A DNA stretch of 64,000 bases from Adiantum capillus-veneris. Its lineage: Eukaryota; Streptophyta; Polypodiopsida; Polypodiales; Pteridaceae. Of the stretch, positions 32,790 to 44,901 are shown one piece after another. The notes under the pieces are model-generated. The model saw only the letters and a list, made by a program, of their open reading frames with translations. It was not told the origin of the DNA and did no database searches. The stretch covers positions 71,431,299-71,495,298 of the forward strand of contig CM043952.1 in the NCBI GenBank assembly GCA_014529385.2, written 5' to 3'. The translations under genes and the position numbers were made by a program. Position 1 is the stretch's first letter. Each line of letters begins with the position of its first letter.

Positions 32790-35700
32790 CAGGGCAAGAG
32801 CAACTACTAAGACCCTCGTAAAAGTGGGAGACGTTGAGGAACCATACATTGCGTTGATAGATCATGGGCCAAAAATTAACCGCATGTCAAAGAGTCTTTA
32901 TCAAAAAGGAAAATGGCCAATTGATATAAATCATAGATGGATGATTCATGCAGCAAACAACTCATGAAGAGAGCTGTATGGAGTTTGTCCAAATGTAAAG
33001 GCGACTATATGGGATGTGAAAGATGATCAAAATTTCTTTGTGTAGGAGATGTCTACATACCCTCTTATCTTTGGGCAGCCATACATCACTTCTACTCCAT
33101 GGAAACCAAGGTGATGGATGATGGGTCAGCTTATGCTAGGATACAGAGTAGGGATGGGAAGCATGCAGTACAACTCCTTACTATTTGTGTGGACCATGAA
33201 AGGAACCGTGAAAGTCTTAGAGAGCAACCCTTGCTAAAGACAAACAAAGAATTCAAGGGCTACACAGATATGAGGGTTTTGGCCATGTACCATTGTAGAG
33301 AGGGATTGTAGTGGTACAAGAAGAGAAAATTTCTCGCATGATGTATATGCAAAGGAAACATTTTCTACAGGTTTTGTAAGATTAACAGACTATGGATCTA
33401 TTGCTTTTACAAAGTGTGAGGACTTAAAGCAGGGTGAACGACAACATGTAAATAGTATACAAAGAGGTTTTAAGATGAATGGTTTGCTAGAAGATGGTGA
33501 ACGCATTGCAGGTGTGTTTGATGAGTGCTTGTTTGTGGAGACTATGCAAGACTTGGAGTCTTTAGTGGATTGCAATTTGTGTATGGGAAGTGAGGTTGTG
33601 AAAGTATGCTCAATAGAAATGTACAAAGTCATTGAGAATTTCAAAAATGCTCAAGGTGTTGATGTACGAGTGAAGACCAAGAAAAAGTCTGTGGCAAATA
33701 TAGTGAAACCAATGGCATTAACTCTACCAAAAGACTGTACGAATAAGATAGAGAAAGCTGCTTTGCAACCTAGCCTTTGTAATCCAAGCAAGATTGGACA
33801 CATGCTCAAGCAAGATTCCTTAAAGGAGTTAAAGGTTATATGCGAGAACAGTTTGACAAAAGTTGAAAAAATATGCTTTGAAGACATGCTTGCCAAACAC
33901 GGAAAAGCTTTTGCACTTGGGCCTCATGAGATAGGGTGTGTTGATCCATCCATTGTTGTTCCTATGATGATCTTCACTATCCCTCATGTACCTTGGAACT
34001 TGAGGCCTATGCCGGTTCCAATAGGCCTATGGATCTATTGCCCAACTGCTTAATGAAAAGATCAAGATGGGTATTTTGGAGCCTTCTTGTGCTCCATATT
34101 CAAACAGGTGGTTCACAGTTCCAAAGAAAAATGGATTTTTACTCTTATCTAAGATATGCAACCTATCAACAAGGTTACAATTAGAAATGTGGGTACAGGG
34201 CTAGTTGTAGATCAACAAAGGCATTCGTAGGAAGGGCAATATATTATATGGGGGATTTGTACTCAAGGTATGATCAGTTCCAGCTAGCAATGGAAAGCAG
34301 GGACCTGACTACCATGAGGAAACCCTTGGGTTTGGTAAGGATGTGCACCTTACCTCAGGGAGAAACTAATTTAGTTGGGCATATGATGAATGGTATGAAC
34401 AAATTCCTACGTGAATTCATACCTCAAACTACAATGTCTTTCCTTGATGATGTGCCAATCAAAGGATGTGATTTAAGCGATATAGATGTGGCATTGAACT
34501 TGGCAGGGTGCCGCAAGTTTGTGGCAAATCATATCAATGATTGTGATGATATCCAAACAAAGGATGTGATGTAAGTGATATAGATGTGGCTCTAGACTCG
34601 AGGGGGTGCCGCAAGAATGTGGCAAATCATATCAATGATTGTGATGATATCTTGTCAATATTGGAAGAAGCGAACCTTACCTTGTCTGGGCAAAAGTCTG
34701 TGTTTGGTGTGAACGAAGTCCTTATTGTGCAACATATGTGCGGGTCCTATAGTAGAAGGCCTTGTCCAACAAAGATTGATGTGATTCAAAGAAAGAAAGA
34801 GACATGTATTAATGTAACTAAGGTTCGAAGATTGTTGGGTGTATGTGTTTTCTATGTTATCTAGATTCCACATTATGCGCATGTTGCAGAACCTTTGTAT
34901 CAACTTTTGAGAAAGAACCAAAAGTTCCAATGGGAAGAAATGCATATTCATGCCATGAGAAAATTAAAGAAGTTGTTTCTTATATCTCCAACTTTGAGGA
35001 AAGAAAACTATGAATGTGGAAGATATGTAATTGTGAAAGTGGATACTAGCCCCACCGGAATTGGATGGGCGATTGGACAAGATGATGATGATGGCCAGTG
35101 ATATGTGGAGAGATTTGGAGCAGAATTCCTAAGTTCTCGTTAATACAACTATCCACAGGTAAAAATAGAGCTATGGGGAGTAGTCACAACATTGAAATGT
35201 GACAAAGAATATTTGATAGGAGCAAATGTAATAGTGGAGGCTGATTGTCTACCCCTTCTTGGAATGATCACAAGCTGCTATGGTGAGATGGATTGCCTAC
35301 ATAAAGTTCTTAAATCCAAAATTTAAGCATATTGCAGGGAAGGATAATCCAGTTGCGGATATGGTTTCAAAGGCAAGATATGAAAATGAGGGAGACATGG
35401 TTGTCGAGGGTGATGATGTTGGCACAAGGTTCTATAGTATCTCTCATGCCAAGGGTGATCATGTTTGTCTATCAAATGCACTTCAGTCATTTACAAAGGA
35501 CCTATATCAAGGTGACTGGTTGCTCATTTGGACGTTATTTGAGCACATTGACAAGGCAAGGAGGGTGGACTGATCAAGAGTTCAAAAGAGTACGGAAAAA
35601 GGCCTATGGATACTTTTTGAAAGATGGATACTTGTAGAAGCATCCGAAACAAAGAAATGGAATGCCGTTGAGAGTCGTGAATGATAAGGATGCTCAAAAT

Positions 35701-36962
35701 GAGCTTATGAAAAAGTTTCATGAGAGTCTTTATGATGTACTACATAGAGGTGTATGGGCCACCTTTACTAAAATGAAAGAGAGGTATTGGTGGAAAGGTA
35801 TGTATAAAGAAGTATCTCACTTTGAGGAGTCTTGTGAAACCTGTCAAATGTATTCAAATTTACGTCATCATGGTGGGTTGCACCAGGCTACTTACCCATT
35901 GGTCATGCACTATAAGTGGGTAGTAGATCTAGTTACAATTCCATTGGGCTTATGGCAAATGAGATACATAGTTCTTGCACAAGAAGACTTAACCAACCAA
36001 GTTGAAGGTCATTCTCTAAGAATGAAAAGCACTAAAGGAATATGTAAGCTCCACTTGTATGATGTAATTAGCCGTTTATGGTATTGTGGGGAAAATAACA
36101 GCGGACAGGGGTGAGTTGGATGTTGACAAAGCAAGGGAGTTTTTCTCTAGGTTGGGCATTAAACTTGCTCTCACTCCTGCATATAATCCTAAGGAAAATG
36201 GCAAATCAAAGCGTGGGCATCCTTGTATTATTAGCGCTTTGGCTAAGGCCTGCAAAGGTAAAATGGGAGAGTGGCGTAGGTTATTGCCTTATGGTTTATG
36301 GGTTGATCGTACAACTCATAGCTCAATTACTGGTTATATTCCTTTTGAGTTGATGTATGATCAGAAACCTATAATGCCAATTGAGTATGTAATTCCCACA
36401 TGGAATGAGCAGGGAAGGTCTTCTTTCTTTACACATGTAATAGTTAGAAAGAAGGCCTCGAGATATTGAGAATACAGTAGCATGATTGAAAAATGCAAGG
36501 TTAAAGAATAAATACAGATTTGATAAGAGGCATAGGTTCAGACGTAAAGCTATTGAGGAAGGTGATTGGGTGTTGGTGTATGACACTAGTCTTGGCAACC
36601 AGCATTCAACAATAAGAAAGCTTTCAAAGAGATGGTTTGTTCCTTATGTGGCTCAGCATGTACACGGGAATGCAACTTATACCTTACATGAGTTGGACGG
36701 GACAGAAATGAAGATTCCCATCGCAGGGAAAAGAATCAAGTTATTCAAAAGCAGAGGTGATGCAAATCCCTTTGATTCACAAGAAAGTCAGAATGAAGGC
36801 TCTGATACAAATTTTATGGATGTGGATGAAGAACGAGAGAATGATGCTTTAGATTTTGTTGCAAGAGATGATGAAACAATCGGCCGATCTTTGCCAAAAA
36901 TAGCAAGTTTCGTACGTGGGCATAAAAGACGTGCCCAAAGTGCTTACCAAGTGGAAAAATGA
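32790..36962 (+). pseudogene. Gypsy element H: decayed pol of a second, distinct lineage
   Basis: Successive plus-strand frames give a complete but broken pol order. Protease: VEEPYIALIDHGPKIN, with D-H-G in place of D-S/T-G (about 32830-33090). Linker: 33099-33311 and 33475-34053, ending PHEIGCVDPSIVVPM and IPHVPWNLRPMPVP. RT: GDLYSRYDQFQLAMESRDLT and catalytic SFLDDVPIKG (34248-34870), with a 98-bp tandem duplication (34461-34558 and 34559-34656). RNase H: VDTSPTGIGWAIGQDD and KHIAGKDNPVADMV (34895-35573). Integrase zinc finger ending ESCETC, then core ITADRGELDVDKAREFF (35662-36469). C-terminal part EGDWVLVYDTSLG (36486-36962). Many stops and frameshifts are present. The sequence is not close to the G chromoviruses. 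I could not locate LTRs. Confidence 0.85.
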
Positions 36963-39480
36963 GGTTCGACATGAATTTTGAGCCCAAGGGAATTTTTCAA
37001 AAAAATTAGGGATTTTTCCAAGCTCGTTTGGACATTTTACAAACAAAAAGGTGCATTTTTGGCCAAAAATAGCTTTAAAAAAAGGCCATAAAATGGTCAA
37101 AATTAGCAAAAGAAAACAAAAATGGCTCAAATTTCCACATCATCAATGATTCCATTGTTGGGCAAGCTGAGGGGGAGTTTTACAGCCAAGAATGAGCTGA
37201 TTTGGTCATATAAGAAAGGAGATCTAGCCATTCCAATAGAGGGTGCTAGTTCAGTCCCGTGCTGCTTCCACTACATGGTTGAGGCTATGAGGCCTCCAAT
37301 TAGGGTTTTCCCTACTCAAATAACTAATTGGGTTTATCCAATGAAGTACTGAAGCGTCCATGAAATGGTCACAACGAGGAATCAAAGCGTCATTTTAGGG
37401 TTTTTAACAGGTCGAATGAGCACTACAATTGTGCAATTGGGAGCGAGGCTACACCTAATCTTCACACACAGAAGAGTTTTGAGTTAGTATTGGTTCTTTT
37501 TCAAAGTGGATATTTCATGGCTGGAGTTTTATTCCTTTTTAGTGTGTTTTTGGCTTCAAATCATCAACACCTTGCTTGATTTTGCTACGAATCCTCACAG
37601 GCAGAGGCCTGACGCTTTCCTAGTCGCACTGCGCACTTCTTGACAGTGTTATCGACCATAAGCCTATATTTTATAAAGGGAAGGAAAGGTGACATCATCA
37701 TAAAGATACTCTTATTTCCGCATTACCGACTAGTACCACTACGAGGTGCCATACTTATCATAGGACACTACACAGTCGCATTACCAACCAAGTGTTCCAT
37801 GATAATAAGAACCATTCTCAAGAATGGCCTTACACATGCATGCACCCCTCGTGTAGCGTACTGCACACATCTAGCCATGCACTACGACTGTGTACACCTG
37901 AGGTGCACAAGCACACACACCCACTTACACCCACACATACAAATCTCATTACATGTGGGTGAGAAGATGGTCAAGAAATAAATCCCAAAGGGCCCACTGG
38001 GCTTATTGACGACCCCGGCCAACACCACAGGGTATTGGAGATACCCGATGGGCCGACTGGGCTTATCCAAAATGAGGCAAGATTTTGGCCGGTTTCTAAG
38101 TCACCCCAAACCAGAATGTTTGTGAACATGAGAAGTTGTTAACATCTTAATAACAGGTTCATAATATCCCACTTTCACTTTTGAAGTTTTGCACATACTA
38201 TTGTGTGCTATAATTTTCCTGGAAAACTAGTCTGTGATTAGAGAGCCGCCACAACATAACACTCCTATAACCTAATGAATGAGAGGAATTTTGAACAAGT
38301 TTTGGAGATTTTTCCCGATCTTACTACCCTTTGAAAACTACGTTGTATTTCCCAACAAAAATCTCTGTAATATTTGGTTGATAAGGCCCTTGCCTCTCAA
38401 AAACCAGCCTTGGAGATCAAAGATAAAGGCATATGATGTTTTGGGGTTCTATTAAGGATTAGTTTAGTGTCAGCTTTAGAGTCATACATGGGTTTTTCTT
38501 AGGATTATCTTAGTGTGGAATTTTCTAGGGTAACCTTACGATTTCCATAAGATCAATTTAGCATTTACGTTGATGATTGTTTAAGGTTTAGAGAAACCCA
38601 ATTTAGGGTTTATGGATGACCTAGTTTAAGATTATTCTAGGCTTTGAAATTCCTTACAATAGATCAGGTCAAAATTTAGGGTTTGGATTTATGATAAGTT
38701 TAATTTTTTGGCACCTTCCTTTAAGATTACTATATGGTGAGATGTCTCTTAGTTTAGAACTAGTTTCAAACAGTTGGATTATGGTTAGCATGCCATGTTT
38801 TGCCCTAAACTACAATGTGCAATGAGTAAAGGAACACTTTGCAATCGATGTTGCCCCAAAACTTGGCTAGCTCCTAACCTGAAATCTATTCCCTAGAACC
38901 TTGTCTCTACCTTCAAATCTCAACTATTTGTTTTTATTAACATTTTAATTTAAGATGCAAACGAATCATACCATTATAAACCTTTCAAAATATTGAATGG
39001 GGCCCTTTACCATGTTTTGTAGAGGGAGAGATCAAAATGGGGTCGCCAAAGAAGAGAGAGAGGGGGGGGGGGGGGGGGGGAGAAGGGATTTGTTTCGCAA
39101 AAAAAAAAGTCCATACACTTGATTGCTTGTTTTTCAAAACTGCTTTAATGTAGCCCTCCAATTAGTGTAACAAAAAACGCACATTGGGGGCATTTGGGAA
39201 TCAAGTATGCAACACTTCCTGAATGTACCAGGCATGATCATTCTATTGGTGGCTAAAATTTACAAAACATTTCTTATACGTTGAGTGTATAAGAATGTGA
39301 AGATGTCATCAAAAGGCCCTGCATGTGCTTTACCAAAGTCCAATTTTCCGGCATACTTTACTCTATAGTAGTACCATGCGTGTCTACCATGGGTGCGTGA
39401 TTATCCTCATCCCCTACGTATAGGGATACATGCTCTGCAATAGGGAACTCCATCCCCCCCCCCCGCCAACTACCAAAACA
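36963..39480. other. Non-coding region after element H
   Basis: I see no gene. A purine tract CTGAGGGGGAG near 37166 could be the plus-strand primer site of H, but no LTR pair is visible. The stretch 38430-38720 is rich in TTTAGGGTTT-like words without being a regular telomeric array. A poly-G run lies at 39060-39080 and a poly-C run at 39455-39464. Confidence 0.5.
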
Positions 39481-39499
39481 AGCGAATCCACGAGACCCC

Positions 39500-40004
39500 C
39501 CATCGCTCTGCCTCAATCAGTGCTTGCTGCGCTAAGATGAACGTCGACGTGCGTTGCCAAAAGAAGTGCATCAATGATGCTTTGGTGAGGAGGAGTGAAA
39601 TGGAGTGGCATGGGTCCATGCAATGGAATGAGAGTGGGGCCCCGCAATAGAAGGAGAGTTGTACCCTTGTGCCAAGTGCAAATAGGCAATCCCTTGCTTG
39701 AGGAGCATTTATTTGGAGTACGTAGAGACCAAAGTTATTTGGCGTCCTCAAGAAAGAGCTCAAGTAGATGAGAGCACCATCCACACCTCAGTTGAGGAGG
39801 TATCCCATTGGTCTGTGTTCGATCGTGGTGCTTTGGCTTGCAAGTTCGAAAGACAACGACAAGAGGTATTGGGTGGAGGCATGGCATAGGGTGACCCTTC
39901 CACTAGCTCTACTTTGACATCTTCTCCACATGCATCTTAAGGACACTTTCAGTTGAGGATGAGCACATGTTTGACATGGTTGTTGAGTTATTGGCTCACA
40001 AAGG
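39500..40004 (+). pseudogene. CACTA transposase 5' gene fragment, diverged copy 3
   Basis: A more diverged relative of 2378-3359. Readable pieces include HTSVEEVSHWSVFDRGALACK (39780-39845; copies 1 and 2 have HPSLEEVSHWSVFGGGA) and VEDEHMFDMVVELLAHK (near 39955-40004). It is broken by shifts and ends exactly where a copia-type LTR begins at 40005. Confidence 0.65.
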
Positions 40005-40179
40005 TGTTGGAGCTATATAGAGATCCCACACTTATGCTATATATATCAAGGAGTTCCCACTATACATGTGTTACAGCATGTGATCTCCACATACTTTGGG
40101 GTTTGTATATGATGGTGTTATCTCTCTCTCTTCTCATCTACTTGGGCTCTCTCCATGCAGTTCAACATAGTATCAGAGC
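40005..40179 (+). repeat. Copia-type LTR with primer site
   Basis: 163 bp with TGTTGGAGC...TTCAACA ends (40005-40167), followed at once by TAGTATCAGAGC, a one-base variant of the initiator-Met primer site. It therefore reads as a 5' LTR on the plus strand. No matching 3' LTR in the same orientation is seen. Confidence 0.65.
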
Positions 40180-41024
40180 ATGCCACAAAAGAGGCAACCA
40201 CAATTGAGGGTTTGCATACAAAGACCATGAAGAGGAGATTCTTAATCTCAGCACATGAAGAAGATAAGTGTTTTCTTCTACAAAACTTTGATGAGGTTTC
40301 TAACTGAATCGTGTGAGATTCAACAAGATCTCTATTAACAGTGTACAATGACATGGAGAAGAAGGTAAGTAGTGCTTTGTATAATGTGTTTCATCAAGAG
40401 ATTGTAGTAGTAGATGCTTGTAAGAAATCAAAAAATTTGTATGTAGGCAAGAAGGAAAGATTATCACACTATCCGCTTGCCATATTTTTTATGTGCGTCA
40501 AAAGATTATCACAGTATTATCTACTTTCTAGTATGGCTGGCAACAATGCAATAAATTTCGGTGTCATAGTGCTTTTCACGATCAAAACATGAAAATCAGC
40601 TGAGCGCTGCAGAGTGTTGGGAGCTATTTTAACTTGCATGCTATTTTAAGAAAATACCTCGTTCGTTTATGAGTAACGAATGTGAGATGTCTACTCTACA
40701 TCCTATTGCATTATTAATGCCGATCCACAGTATTGTAGCTACCCACTTTAGTGCTTTTATTGATCTGTGTTTTAATGTTGATTTTAATTTTATGTTGTTT
40801 TAAATATAATGCTCTTTGCATAGCAACGATTGTGTTTTCTGCATCCATAGCAGCCTATTACTTCTGACAACTTGTTGCGTGCACCAAATTTCTTGAGACA
40901 TGAAGTGTAAGTTCTAAGATTATCAATGATCAATTCTATATGGCCGGGTAGCAAGTCTAGGCTCAGGAAAAAACCCTAGAAACCTAAGAGTGCACGAAGT
41001 CCTATGACCCAAAATTGACCATAG
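40180..41024. other. Non-coding remnant between copia LTRs
   Basis: Possibly leader sequence of the plus-strand copia relic at its left, then unrelated AT-rich DNA. No ORF has recognisable domains. Confidence 0.4.
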
Positions 41025-41176
41025 TGTTGATATGTAGAGAGAAAGAGAGAGAGACGAGACAAGAGACACACCATATAAGCTCCCAAAGACTGATTCATAT
41101 TGAGGACAAAATACAAATATATAGGTGAGACCAAGTTCAGTAGAGTGAGCCATATATAGCTCCAACACCCCCACTC
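41025..41176 (-). repeat. 3' LTR and polypurine tract of a copia element
   Basis: 143-bp LTR on the minus strand, TGTTGGAGC...ATCAACA (41167-41025), preceded by the purine tract GAGTGGGGG (41176-41168). The 3' non-coding region upstream of it resembles that of the non-autonomous element at 9278-11875. Confidence 0.7.
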
Positions 41177-41407
41177 AAACAAAGGTCTCTAGCTATGATG
41201 AAAAAACCCTTCGGGAGTTCAAGGGAAAAACCCTATACAATGTGAAAATATGAACCAGCGGTGATGGTGTGAAAGTGAATTGTGCATCTATGTACAAATA
41301 TTCAAGTGACTTAGATATCACAATGTGCAAATGTAGAGTGTGCATAGTGCATGGTACCTAAAAGATTACAATGTCATATGTACAAAGCTATTACAATAGA
41401 AAAGAAG

Positions 41408-42200
41408 CTAATCTAGAAAGAGTGAGGCCGAAGAAACTCCAAGCTCCGAGCGCAAGAGGATGAAACGTGACTCATTGAGGCTTTTGGTCAAAATGTCTGC
41501 AATCATCTGGTCACTTGGACAGTGTTCAACCATAATGGTTCCTTTGCGTACTTCATACCTGACATAATGATAATGGACAGCAATGTGCTTTGACTTATTA
41601 TGTTGAACATAGTCTTTTGCAAGACTAATAGCACTTTGGTTGTCACACCGCAAGGGTGTGCTAGAAAGAGGAGAGTGACCAATATCAACCAGCATTTGTC
41701 GAAGCCAAATCAACTCACGAGCTGCAAGTGATGCCGCAACATATTCTGACTCAGTCGTAGAAACTGCAACACAACGTTGTTTCTTGCTGGTCCAAGAAAC
41801 AAGACAACCATTTATAAAGAAGTAATTTCAACTAGTAGATCGCATAGATAAATGTGAGCTTGCCCAGCTTGCATCTGTGTAATCCAAAAGAGAAAGAGAT
41901 TGCATAGAATCCGATGTGAGTTGTCGTCGATAGACTAAACCAAAATCTGTAGTGCCTTTCAAGTATTTCAATACACGCTTTGCAGCAGACCAATGCTTAA
42001 GAGAAGGACATGCAAGATGTTGTCCAAGATAATTAGCAGCAAACAAAATATGAGGACGAGTGTTCATGCCAAAAAACTGAAGACATCCAATCAAGTTAGC
42101 ATAAGGTTGATTTGTGACAAGTTGACCGCCATTGTCAGAAGTGTGAAATCAATCAAGGCAAGCTTTCGAAAAGCAAAAAACAGCTCAAAGGTTATAAAGC
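41408..42200 (-). pseudogene. Ty1/copia pol C-terminus: end of RT and RNase H
   Basis: Minus strand, two frames. The upstream piece (42094-41828) reads RPHILFAANYLGQHLACPS, HWSAAKRVLKYLKGTTDFGL and YTDASWASS, the copia RT/RNase H junction. The downstream piece (41713-41408) reads PLRCDNQSAISLAKDYV, HYHYVRYEVRKG and DQMIADILTKSL, the copia RNase H end. An in-frame stop or shift near 41828 separates them. The rest of pol is missing upstream of about 42200. The purine tract and LTR follow in the expected order. Confidence 0.85.
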
Positions 42201-42214
42201 ATCAAATTTGACAT

Positions 42215-43306
42215 TGGAAGTCAAACTGACTCTAAATGGGCCAAAACTGGATGGGTAGCATCAGGACTATGTAACAGACAAGTCCATACCTGCAAAAGTG
42301 ACTAACCAACTCCATAGGCCATCTAGTCACAAAAATCGATGATTTCATAGTGGACAAGACCACGAAGTGTTGCCGACACTACAATACTTTTACCAAATTT
42401 AAAGTAGCACTTGTTTTAGATGTATTGAATATGTCTAGTTCATCAAATTTTCAAGTCTTGCAAAAAATTTGACTGCTGTAATTAATCACAATTATTTACT
42501 TTTGTGCTTTTTTGGCTTGAAAATGATCTCTTCACTTCACCTATCACTTGAACACATCTACTAGATGCCACATTTCAAGTATCAGCCAAAATGATCAAGT
42601 AAAACTTGGAAATTATCCTAAAATGCACCAAAGTCTTTCCAATCCAAATTTTGAGTTATTTGTCACATTTTCTGATCCAAATCACCCCATGTCTCATAAA
42701 CATACACAGAGTCTACATCATGCCTAGAACCAAGTTGCAACAAAAAATGCACATTTTGATGAAAAAGTTAATAATCGTGATTATTTACTTTCTTGCCAAA
42801 AAGGGTGAAATCTGCAACTTTGACCTTATGGGACCAAAGAACATAATGTCCCAAGTCCACTGACCAAGTTTGAGCAAGTTTGGATCTCTAAAACTCAAAA
42901 TCTCATTATATCTACTATTTCAGAGACTAAAAAGCCTAAATCTGGCACCATTTCCACCCAGTGCACTCAAATGAGTCCACACTTCACTCAGAGCACCTAC
43001 ATGCTCTATGTTTTAAGCCTATGATGTCAAAAAAGCCTATGCTCTATGTTTTAAGCCTATGATGTCAAAAATGCAAAAAGTTGAAAAAATCCCCATCTGT
43101 AAATAATCACGATTATTTACTTTTGTTGCAATCTTTGCCTAAACTGTATGATTTTGATCGCTAGATGTTTTTATGCATATATGCATGCTCCAAAATTGAT
43201 TTGAAGCAAAATGGACATCATTTGTCGACAATTCAGACTCGGGGCATTTCACAGCGGAATTTGTAGAATTTTCTAACTTTGGCACTGTATTCACTTAACA
43301 GGAGCA
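42215..43306 (+). other. Leader or LTR-like region upstream of element U2
   Basis: Non-coding. It contains three copies of a palindromic motif based on AATAATCACGATTATT (near 42476, 42769 and 43100) and a tandem 37-bp duplication (43001-43075). The stretch at 42476-42503 resembles part of the putative U1 LTR. By position it should hold the 5' LTR and leader of U2, but I could not fix the borders. Confidence 0.4.
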
Positions 43307-44786
43307 ATGCAAGCTGCGGAGAAGGCCAGGAAAAGGGTGTCCCATAAAGAAAAGTTGCAAGAGCTACCACCCTACCAACTAGACCCAAGTTCAATGAAGA
43401 CAACAAAAGCAACTTACTTGTCAAGAGAACAGCTTAAAGAAAACAACACCACAGTTTTCACTGGCAGGTTCAAGAGAAAAGAAGGACACCAAGTGGAGCT
43501 GCAAATGCTACCAAAAGAGATATATGATGTAGCTTCCAAGAAAGATACCAAAGAAGCCAACAAAAGGCTAGGCTTAAGGGACTTTTACGACCAGAAACCA
43601 TGTGTTTTAGATTTCCAGAAAGCATATGAACTACTCTCCACAATTCAAAGAAGATGGGTCAGCCCAAATCACCCGACCAACAAGGGCAGAAGGTAGAAGT
43701 AGTAATCACTAAGGAAATAATGGTTGAGGCACTGAAGCTATCGACTAAAGGTATGATGATGCGGGCCCATGATAGAAAGACAACAGGCACATTTACCAAA
43801 GAGACTACTGCTGCAACCTTTTTTGACCTCATTCAAAGGCAAGTGGAAGAACCAGCTCGCCTATACCATCAACACTTCCTCTTCTTGTCAAAGAGTCTGT
43901 CACGGTACACCACCCCAAACCATGTGTTTGCAACCACCTTCACCCAAGTGTTAAAGTTGACAACCAGATAGGCAATTGATCATGCACAGTATGTGCTGAC
44001 AACGCTGAAAGCCATGAAGAAAGAAGGAAAAATCACATATCTGGCGCACGAGAAATGTTGACAAGAATAGCACATAGTACACCACTCCAAACCATGTGGT
44101 TGTGACCACCTTCACCCAAGTGTTGAAGTTGACAACCAGAAAGGCAATTGATCATGCACAATATGTGCTGACAACGTTGAAAGGCACGAAGAAAGAAGGC
44201 AAAATCACATATCTCGACGCACGAGAAGAGCTGACAAGAATAGCATATCATGCTATTGGAATTGCTGATAATTTTCCACCAGCCCCAGATCAAAACACAT
44301 GGATTGTATTCGTGCAACCTTCTCCGAGAACCACGTGTTCATAAAAAAGGGTATATAAGTCAGATGAAGAATCTGCCAATAGCTCCAACGAAGCCCATAG
44401 CAATGAGAGCTTGGACAACGAAAAAAGACGGGCCATAATTGAAGGAATGAAAAATAAAGCAGTAGCCACACACCGAGAAGAACCTCAGTAAAAGAAGGCG
44501 AGGTTTGAAAGATAAAAGCAGACATATGAAAGGAGCTTCCAAGCTACAGGTGAGGACCCTGAAAGATGGGTTCCAAGAGATATAAGGGGACCCAGAACCA
44601 AGAACCTTGCAAGGAAAGGAGCAGAGGATCCCATGGATTTTCTTAAACGCATGTATGCAGAGGCAAAAGCCTTAAAGTTGAAAGAAGCTCAAGAAGCTGA
44701 AAGGAAATCAAAGGAGGAAGAGCCAAACAACAAAGACAAGCAAAGGCTACTGAACAAGGTGAGTCACACCACGACCAGAGGGAGGT
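43307..44786 (+). pseudogene. Element U2: uncharacterised protein, N-terminal half
   Basis: Plus-strand, inverted relative of U1. The ATG at 43307 gives MQAAEKARKRVSHKEK, so this copy preserves the N-terminus that U1 lost. The first frame runs to KAYELLSTIQRRW (43696); a shift leads to QKVEVVITKEIMVEALKL (43654-43971); then a 172-bp tandem duplication (starting 43906 and 44078) and REELTRIAYHAIGIADNFPP (44096-44344). Further shifts lead to DPMDFLKRMYAEAKALKLKEA (44633-44800). Homology with U1 ends at about 44786, where it is joined to inverted chromovirus G5 gag. No known domain is recognised. Confidence 0.55.
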
Positions 44787-44901
44787 GTCTCCAAAGCAAT
44801 TTTCAGATCTTCTCATAGTCGCCGAATCAGGTCTTCTTGCTCCTTCATCCTCCTCTCGTATCCTTCCATGTCCAGAATCAACCGCTTGCTCTGATACCAA
44901 T
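44787..44901 (-). pseudogene. Start of a chromovirus gag with primer site
   Basis: Read on the minus strand after the LTR at 44902: primer site TGGTATCAGAGC, then MEGYERRMKEQEDLIRRL and a TGA, as in G6. It is cut after about 25 codons by the junction with U2. With the pol on the other side of the LTR, this indicates tandem chromoviruses sharing one LTR. Confidence 0.75.

Noticed and set aside
37640..37981. 113-codon plus-strand ORF as a host gene
   Set aside because: No recognisable domain, unusual composition and no supporting splice or neighbour evidence.
38430..38720. Interstitial telomere repeat
   Set aside because: TTTAGGGTTT-like words occur but without a regular 7-bp period.
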